Shown one piece after another: positions 44,743 through 52,168 of a DNA stretch of 64,000 nt. The notes beneath the pieces are model-generated. The model ran no database searches and was not told the DNA's origin. It saw nothing but the letters and a program-made list of their open reading frames with translations. Made by a program: the position numbers and the translations under genes. Where the stretch lies: the NCBI GenBank assembly GCA_017795085.1, contig CP051246.1:4404514-4468513 (forward strand). The letters run 5' to 3'. Origin of the DNA: Salegentibacter sp. (GTDB lineage: Bacteria > Bacteroidota > Bacteroidia > Flavobacteriales > Flavobacteriaceae). Within the stretch, counting starts at the first letter, position 1; every line of letters begins with the position of its first letter.

Positions 44743-45225
44743 TTAAGTCGGAATTGAATTATTGACCACTTCGTATACCAGGTTGCTTTCATAACCTTTT
44801 TGTGCAAGGTAGCTGATTAGTTTTTGCTTTCTTTTAAAAGTATCAGACTCTTTGGTTAAGGCCAATTTCTTTTCGGCAAGTTGCTCCAGGCTTTCGTAAT
44901 ATTCTGTTTCTTTAATTTCGGTTAGCGCTAATTTAATAATTGGAGTGGAAATTTCTCTTTTTTTAAGCTCTTGTTTGATCTTTATGCGGCCCCATTTTTT
45001 TATACGGAACTTTCCCCGAACAAAACTTCTGGCAAAGCGTTCTTCATTCAGAAAACCTTCTTCCATCAGTTTGATAATGATATGCTCCCGGGCTGCAGGA
45101 ATCATATTCATGGCTTTTAATTTTTTTTCTACTTCTTTATGAGAGCGGTCGCGGTAAGCACAGAACTGCATGAGTTTAGCTGTAGCTTCTTCTAGTGTGT
45201 ATGACTTTTTAGGTTTCGGGTTCAC
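44743..45225 (-). CDS. recX: RecA regulator RecX
   Basis: 160 residues, starting with GTG. Helical-repeat protein that modulates RecA filaments. Typical features: the three tandem three-helix units visible through YTLEEATAKLMQFCAYRDRSHKEVEKKL, IIKLMEEGFLNEERFARSFVRGKFRIKKWGRIKIKQELKKR near residue 52-90, and ISTPIIKLALTEI. Length fits the family (about 150-160). It is transcribed downstream of rng but a terminator lies between them; the start region (GTG, then AACCC) shows no Shine-Dalgarno sequence, as usual here. Confidence 0.93.
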   Translation of the reverse strand: MNPKPKKSYTLEEATAKLMQFCAYRDRSHKEVEKKLKAMNMIPAAREHIIIKLMEEGFLNEERFARSFVRGKFRIKKWGRIKIKQELKKREISTPIIKLALTEIKETEYYESLEQLAEKKLALTKESDTFKRKQKLISYLAQKGYESNLVYEVVNNSIPT

Positions 45226-45306
45226 AGTTCAGTGATTCAAAAATAGCTTTAAAATTAGGAAAAATTGGTGGGGAAGCAAGGTTAGGATTTTAGGATATTG
45301 CATAAA

Positions 45307-45337
45307 AAAACGCCTTTCGAATTAACGAAAGGCGTTT
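45307..45337 (-). terminator. terminator after rng
   Basis: On the minus strand, AAACGCCTTTCG (45337-45326) and CGAAAGGCGTTT (45319-45308), 12-base perfect stem, AATTAA loop, followed by a T-run. Confidence 0.92.
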
Positions 45338-45341
45338 AGTT

Positions 45342-46880
45342 TTATAGGGTTTCATTTCCTTCTTTATCGTGAAAATGATATTCCATGTACGTGTAAGCGT
45401 CTCTTGGTAAAATTTTAACCCAGCGCTTGTGGTCAAAAAACCACTGCGAACGGGGTGATGGAAAGCCTTTGGTTAAAAAGGCTGCAATAAATGGGTGCGT
45501 ACTTAGCGTGATCTTTTTATGGTTTTTCCTGATCAGCTTTTCCAGGTCGGTTTTAATTTTATTTATTAAAATAATTGGTGCCTCAATTTCACCAACCCCG
45601 TTAGGATTTACCTCTCGGGTTTTAATATTCATTTCCGGCCTTACGCGTTGTCTTGTAATTTGTATCAGTCCAAATTTACTTGGTGGCAAAATCTTGTGTT
45701 TTGCACGATCGTCACTCATCTCATTTTTAAGGTGATCAAAAAGGGCTTTGCGGTTTTCGGCTTTGCCCATATCAATAAAGTCTACCACAATAATACCTCC
45801 CATATCGCGAAGTCGCAACTGGCGGGCAATTTCGGTAGCGCTAATTAGATTTACCTCTAATGCGGTATCTTCCTGGTTTTTAGATTTATTAGAACGGTTT
45901 CCGCTATTTACGTCTACAACATGCATAGCTTCGGTATGTTCAATTACCAGATAGGCGCCTTTGCTCATAGAGACGGTGCGTCCAAACGAAGTTTTTATTT
46001 GTCTTTCGATACCATATTTTTCAAAGATTGGGACTTTCGACTGATATAATTTTACGATTGATTCTTTATTAGGGGCAATCTCCCCTACATAATCTTTAAT
46101 TTGCGTATAAAGCGCTTCGTCATCAACGGTTATAGAAGTAAATGTGTCGTTGAATATGTCCCGAAGCAGAGAAGAGGCTCTATTGAGCTCTCCCATTACT
46201 TTAGAAGGATAATGCGGTTTATACAGTTTTTTGCACATGGCTGTCCAGCGACCCATTAAATTTTGGAGGTCTCTATCAAGCTCTGCTACTTTTTTGCCTT
46301 CGGCTACGGTTCGTACAATAATCCCAAATCCTTTGGGTTTAATGCTTTTTACCAATCGTTTTAAGCGATCTTTTTCTTCCTTGCTTTCAATTTTTTGTGA
46401 AACTGAAATCCTGTTGGAAAAAGGTACCAAAACAATATAACGGCCGGGAATAGAAAGCTCTGAGCTTATTCTCGGGCCTTTGGTAGAAATAGGTTCTTTT
46501 ACCACCTGAACCAATAGCGATTGATTTGATTTTAAAACGTCGGCAATTGCCCCGTTTTTATCAATATCTTTTTCAAAAGTAAAATTCTTAAGCGAATAAT
46601 CTTTTAATTTACCTGTGCTTACACGTTTTATGAACTTCAGCAGGGAAGATACTTGAGGTCCCAGGTCGTGATAGTGTAAAAAACCATCTTTTTCATAGCC
46701 AACATTTACAAATGCAGCATTTAAACCTGGTACAGCTTTTCTAATTTTGGCAATAAAAATATCACCTACATTAAATTTATTGCTGTCTTCTTCCTTGTTG
46801 AGTTCAACTAGTTTTCCATCTTTTTGTAAGGCAAAATCTACAGCAGAGGATCCGGATCTAATGATCAATTCTTTATCCAC
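45342..46880 (-). CDS. rng: ribonuclease G
   Basis: 512 residues, GTG start. Endoribonuclease of the RNase E/G family acting in 16S rRNA maturation and mRNA decay. An S1-like RNA-binding domain occupies about residues 35-125 (GDIFIAKIRKAVPGLNAAFVNVGYEKDGFLHYHDL), and the catalytic core carries the metal-binding aspartates in HVVDVNSGNRSNKS and IIVVDFIDMGKAENRKALFDHL. The C-terminal zinc-link CPxCxG of RNase E is absent, as expected for RNase G forms. It sits upstream of recX and downstream of a small basic protein gene on this strand; a hairpin terminator ends it. Confidence 0.93.
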   Translation of the reverse strand: MDKELIIRSGSSAVDFALQKDGKLVELNKEEDSNKFNVGDIFIAKIRKAVPGLNAAFVNVGYEKDGFLHYHDLGPQVSSLLKFIKRVSTGKLKDYSLKNFTFEKDIDKNGAIADVLKSNQSLLVQVVKEPISTKGPRISSELSIPGRYIVLVPFSNRISVSQKIESKEEKDRLKRLVKSIKPKGFGIIVRTVAEGKKVAELDRDLQNLMGRWTAMCKKLYKPHYPSKVMGELNRASSLLRDIFNDTFTSITVDDEALYTQIKDYVGEIAPNKESIVKLYQSKVPIFEKYGIERQIKTSFGRTVSMSKGAYLVIEHTEAMHVVDVNSGNRSNKSKNQEDTALEVNLISATEIARQLRLRDMGGIIVVDFIDMGKAENRKALFDHLKNEMSDDRAKHKILPPSKFGLIQITRQRVRPEMNIKTREVNPNGVGEIEAPIILINKIKTDLEKLIRKNHKKITLSTHPFIAAFLTKGFPSPRSQWFFDHKRWVKILPRDAYTYMEYHFHDKEGNETL

Positions 46881-46894
46881 TCTTTTAGATTTTT

Positions 46895-46912
46895 ATCCCG
46901 ACTTATCGGGAT
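46895..46912. repeat. short palindrome ATCCCGA-CTTA-TCGGGAT
   Basis: Relative of the palindrome at 32127-32146 in the mrp operon, here 14 bases upstream of the rng start codon. Confidence 0.6.
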
Positions 46913-46957
46913 GGATTAAACATTCTTATTACTCACAGGGTTTTTAAAAATCCTGAA

Positions 46958-46984
46958 GAAATTCCGAAAGCATGCCGGAATTTC
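46958..46984. repeat. 9-base perfect hairpin upstream of rng
   Basis: GAAATTCCG (46958-46966) and CGGAATTTC (46976-46984) with a 9-base loop. Beside it, CAGGG and CCTG around a TTTTTAAAAA centre (46936-46955) form another weak palindrome. Neither has a T-run, so the gap looks repeat-derived. Confidence 0.55.
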
Positions 46985-47010
46985 ATTTTCAATGAACTTA
47001 AATCAAACAA

Positions 47011-47036
47011 AAAAAGTAGTATGAAAACTACTTTTT
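47011..47036 (-). terminator. terminator overlapping the stop of the 29-residue gene
   Basis: Perfect inverted repeat AAAAAGTAGT/ACTACTTTTT (47011-47020 and 47027-47036) with an ATGAAA loop. On the minus strand it is followed by T-rich sequence and includes the TAG stop of the small gene. Confidence 0.7.
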
Positions 47037-47117
47037 CTTGTGGCGGTTAGCTCTTCTTCTTTTCTTACGCTTGTGCGTGGCTACCTTATGTCTTTTTCTC
47101 TTTTTACCACTTGGCAT
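47028..47117 (-). CDS. 29-residue highly basic protein, probably ribosome-associated
   Basis: A very short gene: ATG at 47117, TAG at 47028. The product starts MPSGKKRKRHKVATH and has 17 Lys or Arg and 4 His among 29 residues, no acidic residue and no hydrophobic core. It lies next to HU, with a terminator just after its stop, and such a gene at this place is conserved in Flavobacteriia as I recall. Size and composition resemble the tiny basic ribosomal proteins (bL34/bL36 class or bTHX). A Bacteroidota-specific protein called bL38 has been reported in the Flavobacterium ribosome; whether this is it I cannot confirm from sequence alone. Confidence 0.7.
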   Translation of the reverse strand: MPSGKKRKRHKVATHKRKKRRRANRHKKK

Positions 47118-47170
47118 AGTGTACTGTTTTAATTAATAATTTATTTTCTTCTTGCCGGTTTGAATGGCTT

Positions 47171-47461
47171 TTATTTTACTTCAACGTTAGATTTAACGCC
47201 TTCAACAAATATTTTAGCAGGTTTAAATGCAGGAATATTGTGAGCAGGAATCTTAATAGTTGTGTTTTTAGAGATATTTCTACCGGTTTTCTCGGCACGG
47301 GTTTTTACCACAAAGCTTCCAAATCCTCGTAGATATACATTATCTCCGCTTTCTAATGAAGTTTTTACTTCGTCCATAAAGGTTTCAATAGTAGCTTGAA
47401 CATCACCTTTTTCCATTCCTAATTTTTCTGAAATGTTTGCTACGATATCTGCTTTCGTCAT
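47171..47461 (-). CDS. hup: histone-like DNA-binding protein HU
   Basis: 96 residues. I start at the ATG at 47461 because the -7 promoter box lies at 47511-47518, so the longer in-frame start at 47542 would be upstream of transcription, and family proteins begin MTKADIVANI. HU fold: helical N-terminus with DIVANISEKLGMEKGD and the beta-arm with NVYLRGFGSFVVKTRAEKTGRNI and the intercalating IPAHNIPAFKPAK segment. It binds and bends DNA. The divergent mutY gene starts 143 bases away. Confidence 0.95.
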   Translation of the reverse strand: MTKADIVANISEKLGMEKGDVQATIETFMDEVKTSLESGDNVYLRGFGSFVVKTRAEKTGRNISKNTTIKIPAHNIPAFKPAKIFVEGVKSNVEVK

Positions 47462-47510
47462 TTTCGTACTATTTAATATTACAATTGGGGTTTCTAAATT
47501 TTCAAGGGGG

Positions 47511-47542
47511 CAAATATAAGAATTAAATCTACAATATTTCAA
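47511..47542 (-). promoter_or_regulatory. promoter of HU
   Basis: On the minus strand, TTG (47542-47540), a 21-base spacer and TATATTTG (47518-47511, exact TAnnTTTG). Confidence 0.6.
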
Positions 47543-47576
47543 GCCTAAATCATTAAATAATAACGGAATAAACTTT

Positions 47577-47584
47577 TATACTTG
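47577..47584 (+). promoter_or_regulatory. near-consensus -7 box of mutY
   Basis: TATACTTG, one mismatch to TAnnTTTG, 20 bases before the mutY ATG. Confidence 0.3.
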
Positions 47585-47603
47585 CAATTCTACAATTTAG
47601 CCT

Positions 47604-48656
47604 ATGATTTTCTCTAAGATATTGATTAATTGGTATTTAAAAAACAAGCGCGATTTACCCTGGCGAAATACTACCGAGCCTTATAAGGTTTGGTTAAGCG
47701 AAATTATGCTTCAGCAAACCCGCGTAGCACAAGGAATGCCGTATTATTTAAGCTTTTTAAATGAGTTTCCCTCGGTTTTTGATCTAGCTGAAGCTTCGCA
47801 GGAAAAAGTCTTAAAACTCTGGCAGGGATTGGGATATTATTCGCGGGCAAGAAACCTGCATGAAACTGCAAAATACGTGGCTTCTGAGTTAAATGGGAAG
47901 TTTCCTGAAAATTATACTGAATTAAAAAAACTAAAAGGGGTTGGCGATTATACCGCTGCGGCCATAGCTTCTATTTGTTTTAATGAAGCGGTACCTGTGG
48001 TAGATGGTAATGTGTATCGGGTACTATCGCGTTACTTTAATATTGAAACCCCTATAAATTCTGGTTCGGGGAATAAAGAATTTAAAGCCCTGGCCGCTGA
48101 ATTGCTGGATAAAGAGAATCCTTCTCTATTTAATCAGGGCTTGATGGAATTTGGTGCATTGCAGTGTAAACCAAAAAATCCGTTATGTGAAACCTGCCCG
48201 TTTAATGAGGCATGTTTGGCACTTAAATATGATAAAATTCAGGGGTTACCGGTAAAACTAAAAAAAACCAAAGTTAAAAAACGCTACTTTAATTATTTGG
48301 TCTTCGCTTCAGAAGATAATAAAACCCTGCTTCAGCAACGTATTGGGAAAGGTATTTGGGAAGGTTTATATGAATTTCCTCTCGTGGAAACCCCTGCACC
48401 GGTGGAGGAACACAGCTTGATTTCCGAAGAGAAATTTAAAGAAATTGTTGGGAACAAACCTGTGGAAATAAATATTTATAATGAAGCACCGATTGTTCAT
48501 AAACTATCCCATCAACATATTTATGCCAGGTTTTGGTTGGTACAAATAAAAGAATTGAAAGGAAAAGCGGTATCCTTAAAAAATATAAGGAAATATCCTG
48601 TGCCGGTTCTTATTCAAAATTTTCTTGAAGAATCCGACTTTGATGACTATTGTTAA
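47604..48656 (+). CDS. mutY: A/G-specific adenine glycosylase
   Basis: 350 residues. Removes adenine mispaired with 8-oxoguanine. Helix-hairpin-helix GPD region with LKGVGDYTAAAIASICFNEAVPVVDGNVYRVL near residue 113-145 including the catalytic Asp, the catalytic Glu in IMLQQTRV near 37, and the 4Fe-4S cluster of four cysteines in CKPKNPLCETCPFNEAC near 190-206. A C-terminal NUDIX-like domain (about 225-345) recognises 8-oxoG. First of the mutY-ssb-gldE-gldD series, an arrangement familiar in Flavobacteriia. Confidence 0.96.
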   Translation: MIFSKILINWYLKNKRDLPWRNTTEPYKVWLSEIMLQQTRVAQGMPYYLSFLNEFPSVFDLAEASQEKVLKLWQGLGYYSRARNLHETAKYVASELNGKFPENYTELKKLKGVGDYTAAAIASICFNEAVPVVDGNVYRVLSRYFNIETPINSGSGNKEFKALAAELLDKENPSLFNQGLMEFGALQCKPKNPLCETCPFNEACLALKYDKIQGLPVKLKKTKVKKRYFNYLVFASEDNKTLLQQRIGKGIWEGLYEFPLVETPAPVEEHSLISEEKFKEIVGNKPVEINIYNEAPIVHKLSHQHIYARFWLVQIKELKGKAVSLKNIRKYPVPVLIQNFLEESDFDDYC

Positions 48657-48738
48657 AAAATCTTTTGAATTTTAAGGAAGAGGTTTCGGTTGAAAACAGA
48701 AATTTTCAGTAATTTAGAATAAATTTAATCCTAATAAA

Positions 48739-49197
48739 ATGACAGGTACTTTAAACAAAGTAATGCTGATAGGGCATACAGGAGATGATGTGAAGATGCA
48801 TTATTTTGAAGGTGGGAACTCATTGGGTCGTTTTCCACTGGCTACCAATGAAGTTTATACCAACAGAACTACAGGCGAGCGCGTAACCAATACTGAATGG
48901 CATAACGTGGTAGTACGTAATAAAGCCGCCGAAATTTGCGAAAAATACTTAAAAAAGGGTGACAAGGTCTATATTGAAGGCCGTATAAAAACAAGAAAAT
49001 GGCAGGACGACCAGGGCAATGAGCGCTATTCTACCGAAGTTCATTGCAATGAGTTTACCTTTTTAACTCCAAAAGGCGAAAGTAGCGGGCCACAACAAAA
49101 TTCGCCTGAACAAAACCGCCCGGAGAATACAAAAAATGATAGCTTTGCAAATCAGTCGGTTGCAAAAGAGGAAGATGAAGACGATCTACCTTTCTAA
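48739..49197 (+). CDS. ssb: single-stranded DNA-binding protein
   Basis: 152 residues. OB-fold domain about 4-110 with MLIGHTGDDVKMHYFEGGNSLGRFPLATNE and EWHNVVVRNKAAEICEKYLKKGDKVYIEGRIKTRKWQDD; a Gln/Pro/Asn-rich linker; and the acidic tip EDDLPF that recruits partner proteins. Follows mutY by 82 bases, with possible separate transcription. Length normal. Confidence 0.96.
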   Translation: MTGTLNKVMLIGHTGDDVKMHYFEGGNSLGRFPLATNEVYTNRTTGERVTNTEWHNVVVRNKAAEICEKYLKKGDKVYIEGRIKTRKWQDDQGNERYSTEVHCNEFTFLTPKGESSGPQQNSPEQNRPENTKNDSFANQSVAKEEDEDDLPF

Positions 49198-49218
49198 GTT
49201 TAATTAAAATTTCAGCAT

Positions 49219-50541
49219 TTGGATCCGGAACCTCCCAGTTTGTTATTGTTTTGGGCCTCATTAGACTTTTCTCAGGTAATTGGTATTATTACCTTATTAA
49301 TTTTACTGTTATGCTCTGCCCTTATTTCGGGGGCCGAGGTGGCATTCTTTTCTCTGAGTCCGGCCGATTTTATTTCAGAAGATGGAAAGCGTAGCCGTAA
49401 GCAGCAAATAGTGGCGAAGCTGCTTGATAAGCCTAAAAAATTATTGGCCACCATCTTAGTGGCCAATAACTTTATAAACATTGCCATTGTACTCTTGTTT
49501 AATACCATAAGTGATGCCTTTTTTAGTGACATAGACACTTTGGTTTTGGGTCTCAATGTTAAGCTAATAATTGATGTTGGTGTAATAACTTTCTTGATTT
49601 TACTTTTTGGGGAAATTTTACCTAAAGTCTATGCCAGTAGAAATAATGTGGTTTTTTCTAATTTTATGGCATATCCGCTTAATTTTCTGGATAAACTTTT
49701 TTCACCCTTAAGTACTCCAATGCGTGCGGTTACAATCTTTATTCATGAAAACCTGGGTAAGCAGCGTTCTTTTTTAAATGTAGATCATTTATCACAAGCC
49801 CTGGAATTAACCAGTGAAGAAGATACTACCCAGGAAGAACAAAAAATCCTGAAAGGAATAGTTTCTTTTGGAAATACCGATACCAAACAGGTAATGCGGC
49901 CACGTATGGATATTTTTGCCCTGAACCAAGCACAACCTTATAAGGAAATTATTCCTGAAATTATTGAAAATGGCTACTCCAGGATTCCGGTTTATAAGGA
50001 GAATATAGACAATGTAGAAGGAATTTTATACGTTAAAGATTTATTGCCGTACCTGGAAGAAGAAGATTTTAATTGGGTTTCCCTGCTACGGGAGCCTTAT
50101 TTTGTGCCTGAAAATAAAAAGCTTGACGATTTGCTGAATGATTTTAAAGATAAGAAAAATCACCTGGCTATTGTTGTAGACGAATATGGGGGCACCAGCG
50201 GTTTGATTTCCCTGGAAGATATTATTGAAGAAATTGTTGGCGACATTAGCGACGAATTTGATGATGAAGACCTTATTTTTTCAAAACTAGATGATTATAA
50301 TTTTATTTTTGAAGGAAAGACCCCGTTAAAAGATTTTTATAAAATCATAAAATTAGAAGACCCTTTGGTTTTTGAAGAACGTAAAGGTGAAGCTGAAACC
50401 CTGGCCGGCTTTCTTTTGGAAATTTCAGCAGGTTTTCCGAAGAAAAATGAAGAAATTTTCTTTGAAAACTACACTTTTACCATTGAGGTAGTTGATGATA
50501 AAAGAATAAAGCAAATAAAATTGAGTATTACCCCTTTATGA
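49219..50541 (+). CDS. gldE: gliding motility-associated protein GldE
   Basis: 440 residues, starting with TTG (MDPEPPSLLLFW). Hemolysin-C/CNNM-type protein: four N-terminal transmembrane helices in a DUF21 domain (about 15-195), two CBS domains (about 210-335, with TKQVMRPRMDIFAL and VVDEYGGTSGLISLEDIIEEIVGDI) and a CorC/HlyC C-terminal domain (about 350-435). GldE assists GldD in gliding/type IX secretion in Flavobacterium and may move ions. Its 3' end overlaps gldD by 4 bases, consistent with a stable pair. Confidence 0.92.
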   Translation: MDPEPPSLLLFWASLDFSQVIGIITLLILLLCSALISGAEVAFFSLSPADFISEDGKRSRKQQIVAKLLDKPKKLLATILVANNFINIAIVLLFNTISDAFFSDIDTLVLGLNVKLIIDVGVITFLILLFGEILPKVYASRNNVVFSNFMAYPLNFLDKLFSPLSTPMRAVTIFIHENLGKQRSFLNVDHLSQALELTSEEDTTQEEQKILKGIVSFGNTDTKQVMRPRMDIFALNQAQPYKEIIPEIIENGYSRIPVYKENIDNVEGILYVKDLLPYLEEEDFNWVSLLREPYFVPENKKLDDLLNDFKDKKNHLAIVVDEYGGTSGLISLEDIIEEIVGDISDEFDDEDLIFSKLDDYNFIFEGKTPLKDFYKIIKLEDPLVFEERKGEAETLAGFLLEISAGFPKKNEEIFFENYTFTIEVVDDKRIKQIKLSITPL

Positions 50542-51113
50542 GAATAAGCGCTCTTATTTTTATATTTTTTGTGTTTTTGGTAAGCGCATGTAATAATCAG
50601 GATGCCCAACCAAAACCAAGCGCTTTTCTCGCGCTGGAATATCCTGAAGTCAAATACGAACCAGCAAATTTAGATTGTCCCTATACCTTCGAAAAGAATG
50701 AGCAAGCTGAAATTAGGGCTTCAAGAAATAATATTCCCTGTTGGTTAAACCTTGGGTATAAAAGGATGAACGGGATGATTTTTATTACCTACCGCCCTGT
50801 GCAAAATAACTTAGATTCCCTACTAAAAGATGCTCAAAAGCTGCCTTTACAACATACCATTAAAGCCGACCAGATTGAAGGAGACCTTTATACAAATGAA
50901 AATCATCGCACCTACGGTATGTTTTATGAAGTTTCCGGAGATGCTGCTTCCCAGGCCCAGTTTTATTTGACTGACAGTATAAATCATTTTATTACCGGTT
51001 CAGTATACTTTAACCGCCAACCTAATTACGATTCTATAGTCCCTGCTGCCGATTACCTGAAAAATGATATAAAGCACTTGATGGAAACCGTACGTTGGCA
51101 GGAGAAGAACTGA
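50538..51113 (+). CDS. gldD: gliding motility lipoprotein GldD
   Basis: 191 residues. Lipoprotein signal peptide MRISALIFIFFVFLVSAC (Cys18). The mature domain has YPEVKYEPANLDCPYTFEKNE and the family segment PCWLNLGYKRMNGMIFITYRPV near residue 70. GldD is required for gliding and type IX secretion, which matches the T9SS cargo protein at 5.8 kb. Overlaps gldE by 4 bases; a large hairpin follows its stop codon directly. Confidence 0.93.
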   Translation: MRISALIFIFFVFLVSACNNQDAQPKPSAFLALEYPEVKYEPANLDCPYTFEKNEQAEIRASRNNIPCWLNLGYKRMNGMIFITYRPVQNNLDSLLKDAQKLPLQHTIKADQIEGDLYTNENHRTYGMFYEVSGDAASQAQFYLTDSINHFITGSVYFNRQPNYDSIVPAADYLKNDIKHLMETVRWQEKN

Positions 51114-51156
51114 AAACTCATCGATAAAAACCCGGCGCGTTTTTATCGATGAGTTT
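51114..51156 (+). terminator. 18-base perfect hairpin after gldD
   Basis: AAACTCATCGATAAAAAC (51114-51131) and its complement (51139-51156) around a CCGGCGC loop, beginning right after the gldD stop. Without a strong T-run it may be a stem for mRNA 3'-end protection or a repeat; termination is likely but not certain. Confidence 0.6.
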
Positions 51157-51208
51157 CCCTTTGAGTTTAGGGGGCTTTTTACGAATTTTGCAGGGCAAAC
51201 CCTGCCTT

Positions 51209-52114
51209 ATGTTACTACACAAATTCAAATGGATTTACCTTGCGTTGCTTTCCTTGGTTTGGGGGAGTTCTTTTATTCTGATTAAAAAAGGTTTGGTGGG
51301 GCTTTCGGCTTTACAAGTAGGTTCATTTCGGATTATATTTGCCGCACTATTTCTAATTTTAGTTGGCACAAAGGCTATTAAAAAAATAAAAAAGCACCAG
51401 TGGAAATGGATTTTAGTAGCCGGCTTTCTTGGTAATTTCTTTCCGGTTTATTTATTTTCCTTTGCTGAAACCGAAATTGACAGTGCTATTGCTTCTATCT
51501 TAAACGCTACAACTCCGCTACTCACCCTTATTCTTGGTGCTTTGTTTTTTGGTGCTGTTTTTACACAAAATAAACTTATTGGAGTAGTGGTTGGTTTTCT
51601 TGGAAGTTTTGGCCTGATTTTAAGCGGAGCGAGTATTAATCCTGATCAAAATCATCTTTATTCTTTATTGGTGGTTATTGCTGCCGGCTGCTATGCAATT
51701 AATGTAAATGTACTAAAAACTAAAATGAGCGCCATCTCGCCTTTGGGGATTGCTGCCGGTAGTTTTTTGGTAGTTGCCCTGCCTGCTCTTTTAATATTGT
51801 GGTTTTCCGGCTTTTTTGCTCTTGAAACTTTTACATCACAAATAAGACTTTCATTGGCTTATGTAGGTGTTTTGGGTGTTATTGGTACAGGAATAGCAAT
51901 GATTATTTTTAATAAACTGGTACAGATTTCCGATCCGGTTTTTACAACTTCGGTAACTTATACCATTCCCGTTGTAGCTTTAGGCTGGGGGATTTTAGAT
52001 GGGGAAGTCTTTAGCTTTTGGCAACTTTTTTCAGCAACCGTTATTTTGGCGGGCGTATTTATTGTTAATCGTTCTAAGAAAGTCTTTAGTAAATTTAGAA
52101 AGCAGGCTACATAA
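51209..52114 (+). CDS. EamA-family transporter (drug/metabolite superfamily)
   Basis: 301 residues from the ATG at 51209, chosen because upstream in-frame starts lie in the gldD hairpin. Ten transmembrane helices in two EamA repeats: LALLSLVWGSSFILIKKGLVGLSALQVGSFR in the first and a second from SLLVVIAAGCYAINVNVLKTKM onward. Such proteins export or import small metabolites; the substrate is not predictable. It is transcribed towards the M16 peptidase genes, with a bidirectional terminator between. Confidence 0.88.
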   Translation: MLLHKFKWIYLALLSLVWGSSFILIKKGLVGLSALQVGSFRIIFAALFLILVGTKAIKKIKKHQWKWILVAGFLGNFFPVYLFSFAETEIDSAIASILNATTPLLTLILGALFFGAVFTQNKLIGVVVGFLGSFGLILSGASINPDQNHLYSLLVVIAAGCYAINVNVLKTKMSAISPLGIAAGSFLVVALPALLILWFSGFFALETFTSQIRLSLAYVGVLGVIGTGIAMIIFNKLVQISDPVFTTSVTYTIPVVALGWGILDGEVFSFWQLFSATVILAGVFIVNRSKKVFSKFRKQAT

Positions 52115-52147
52115 AAAAACCGGCGGGAATATCCCGCCGGTTTTTTT
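52113..52147. terminator. bidirectional terminator between EamA and M16 genes
   Basis: AAAAAAACCGGCGGGA (52113-52128) and TCCCGCCGGTTTTTTT (52132-52147), a 16-base stem with an ATA loop; T-runs on both strands serve the two convergent genes. Confidence 0.93.
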
Positions 52148-52168
52148 ATCATCTAACATTAATAAAAA

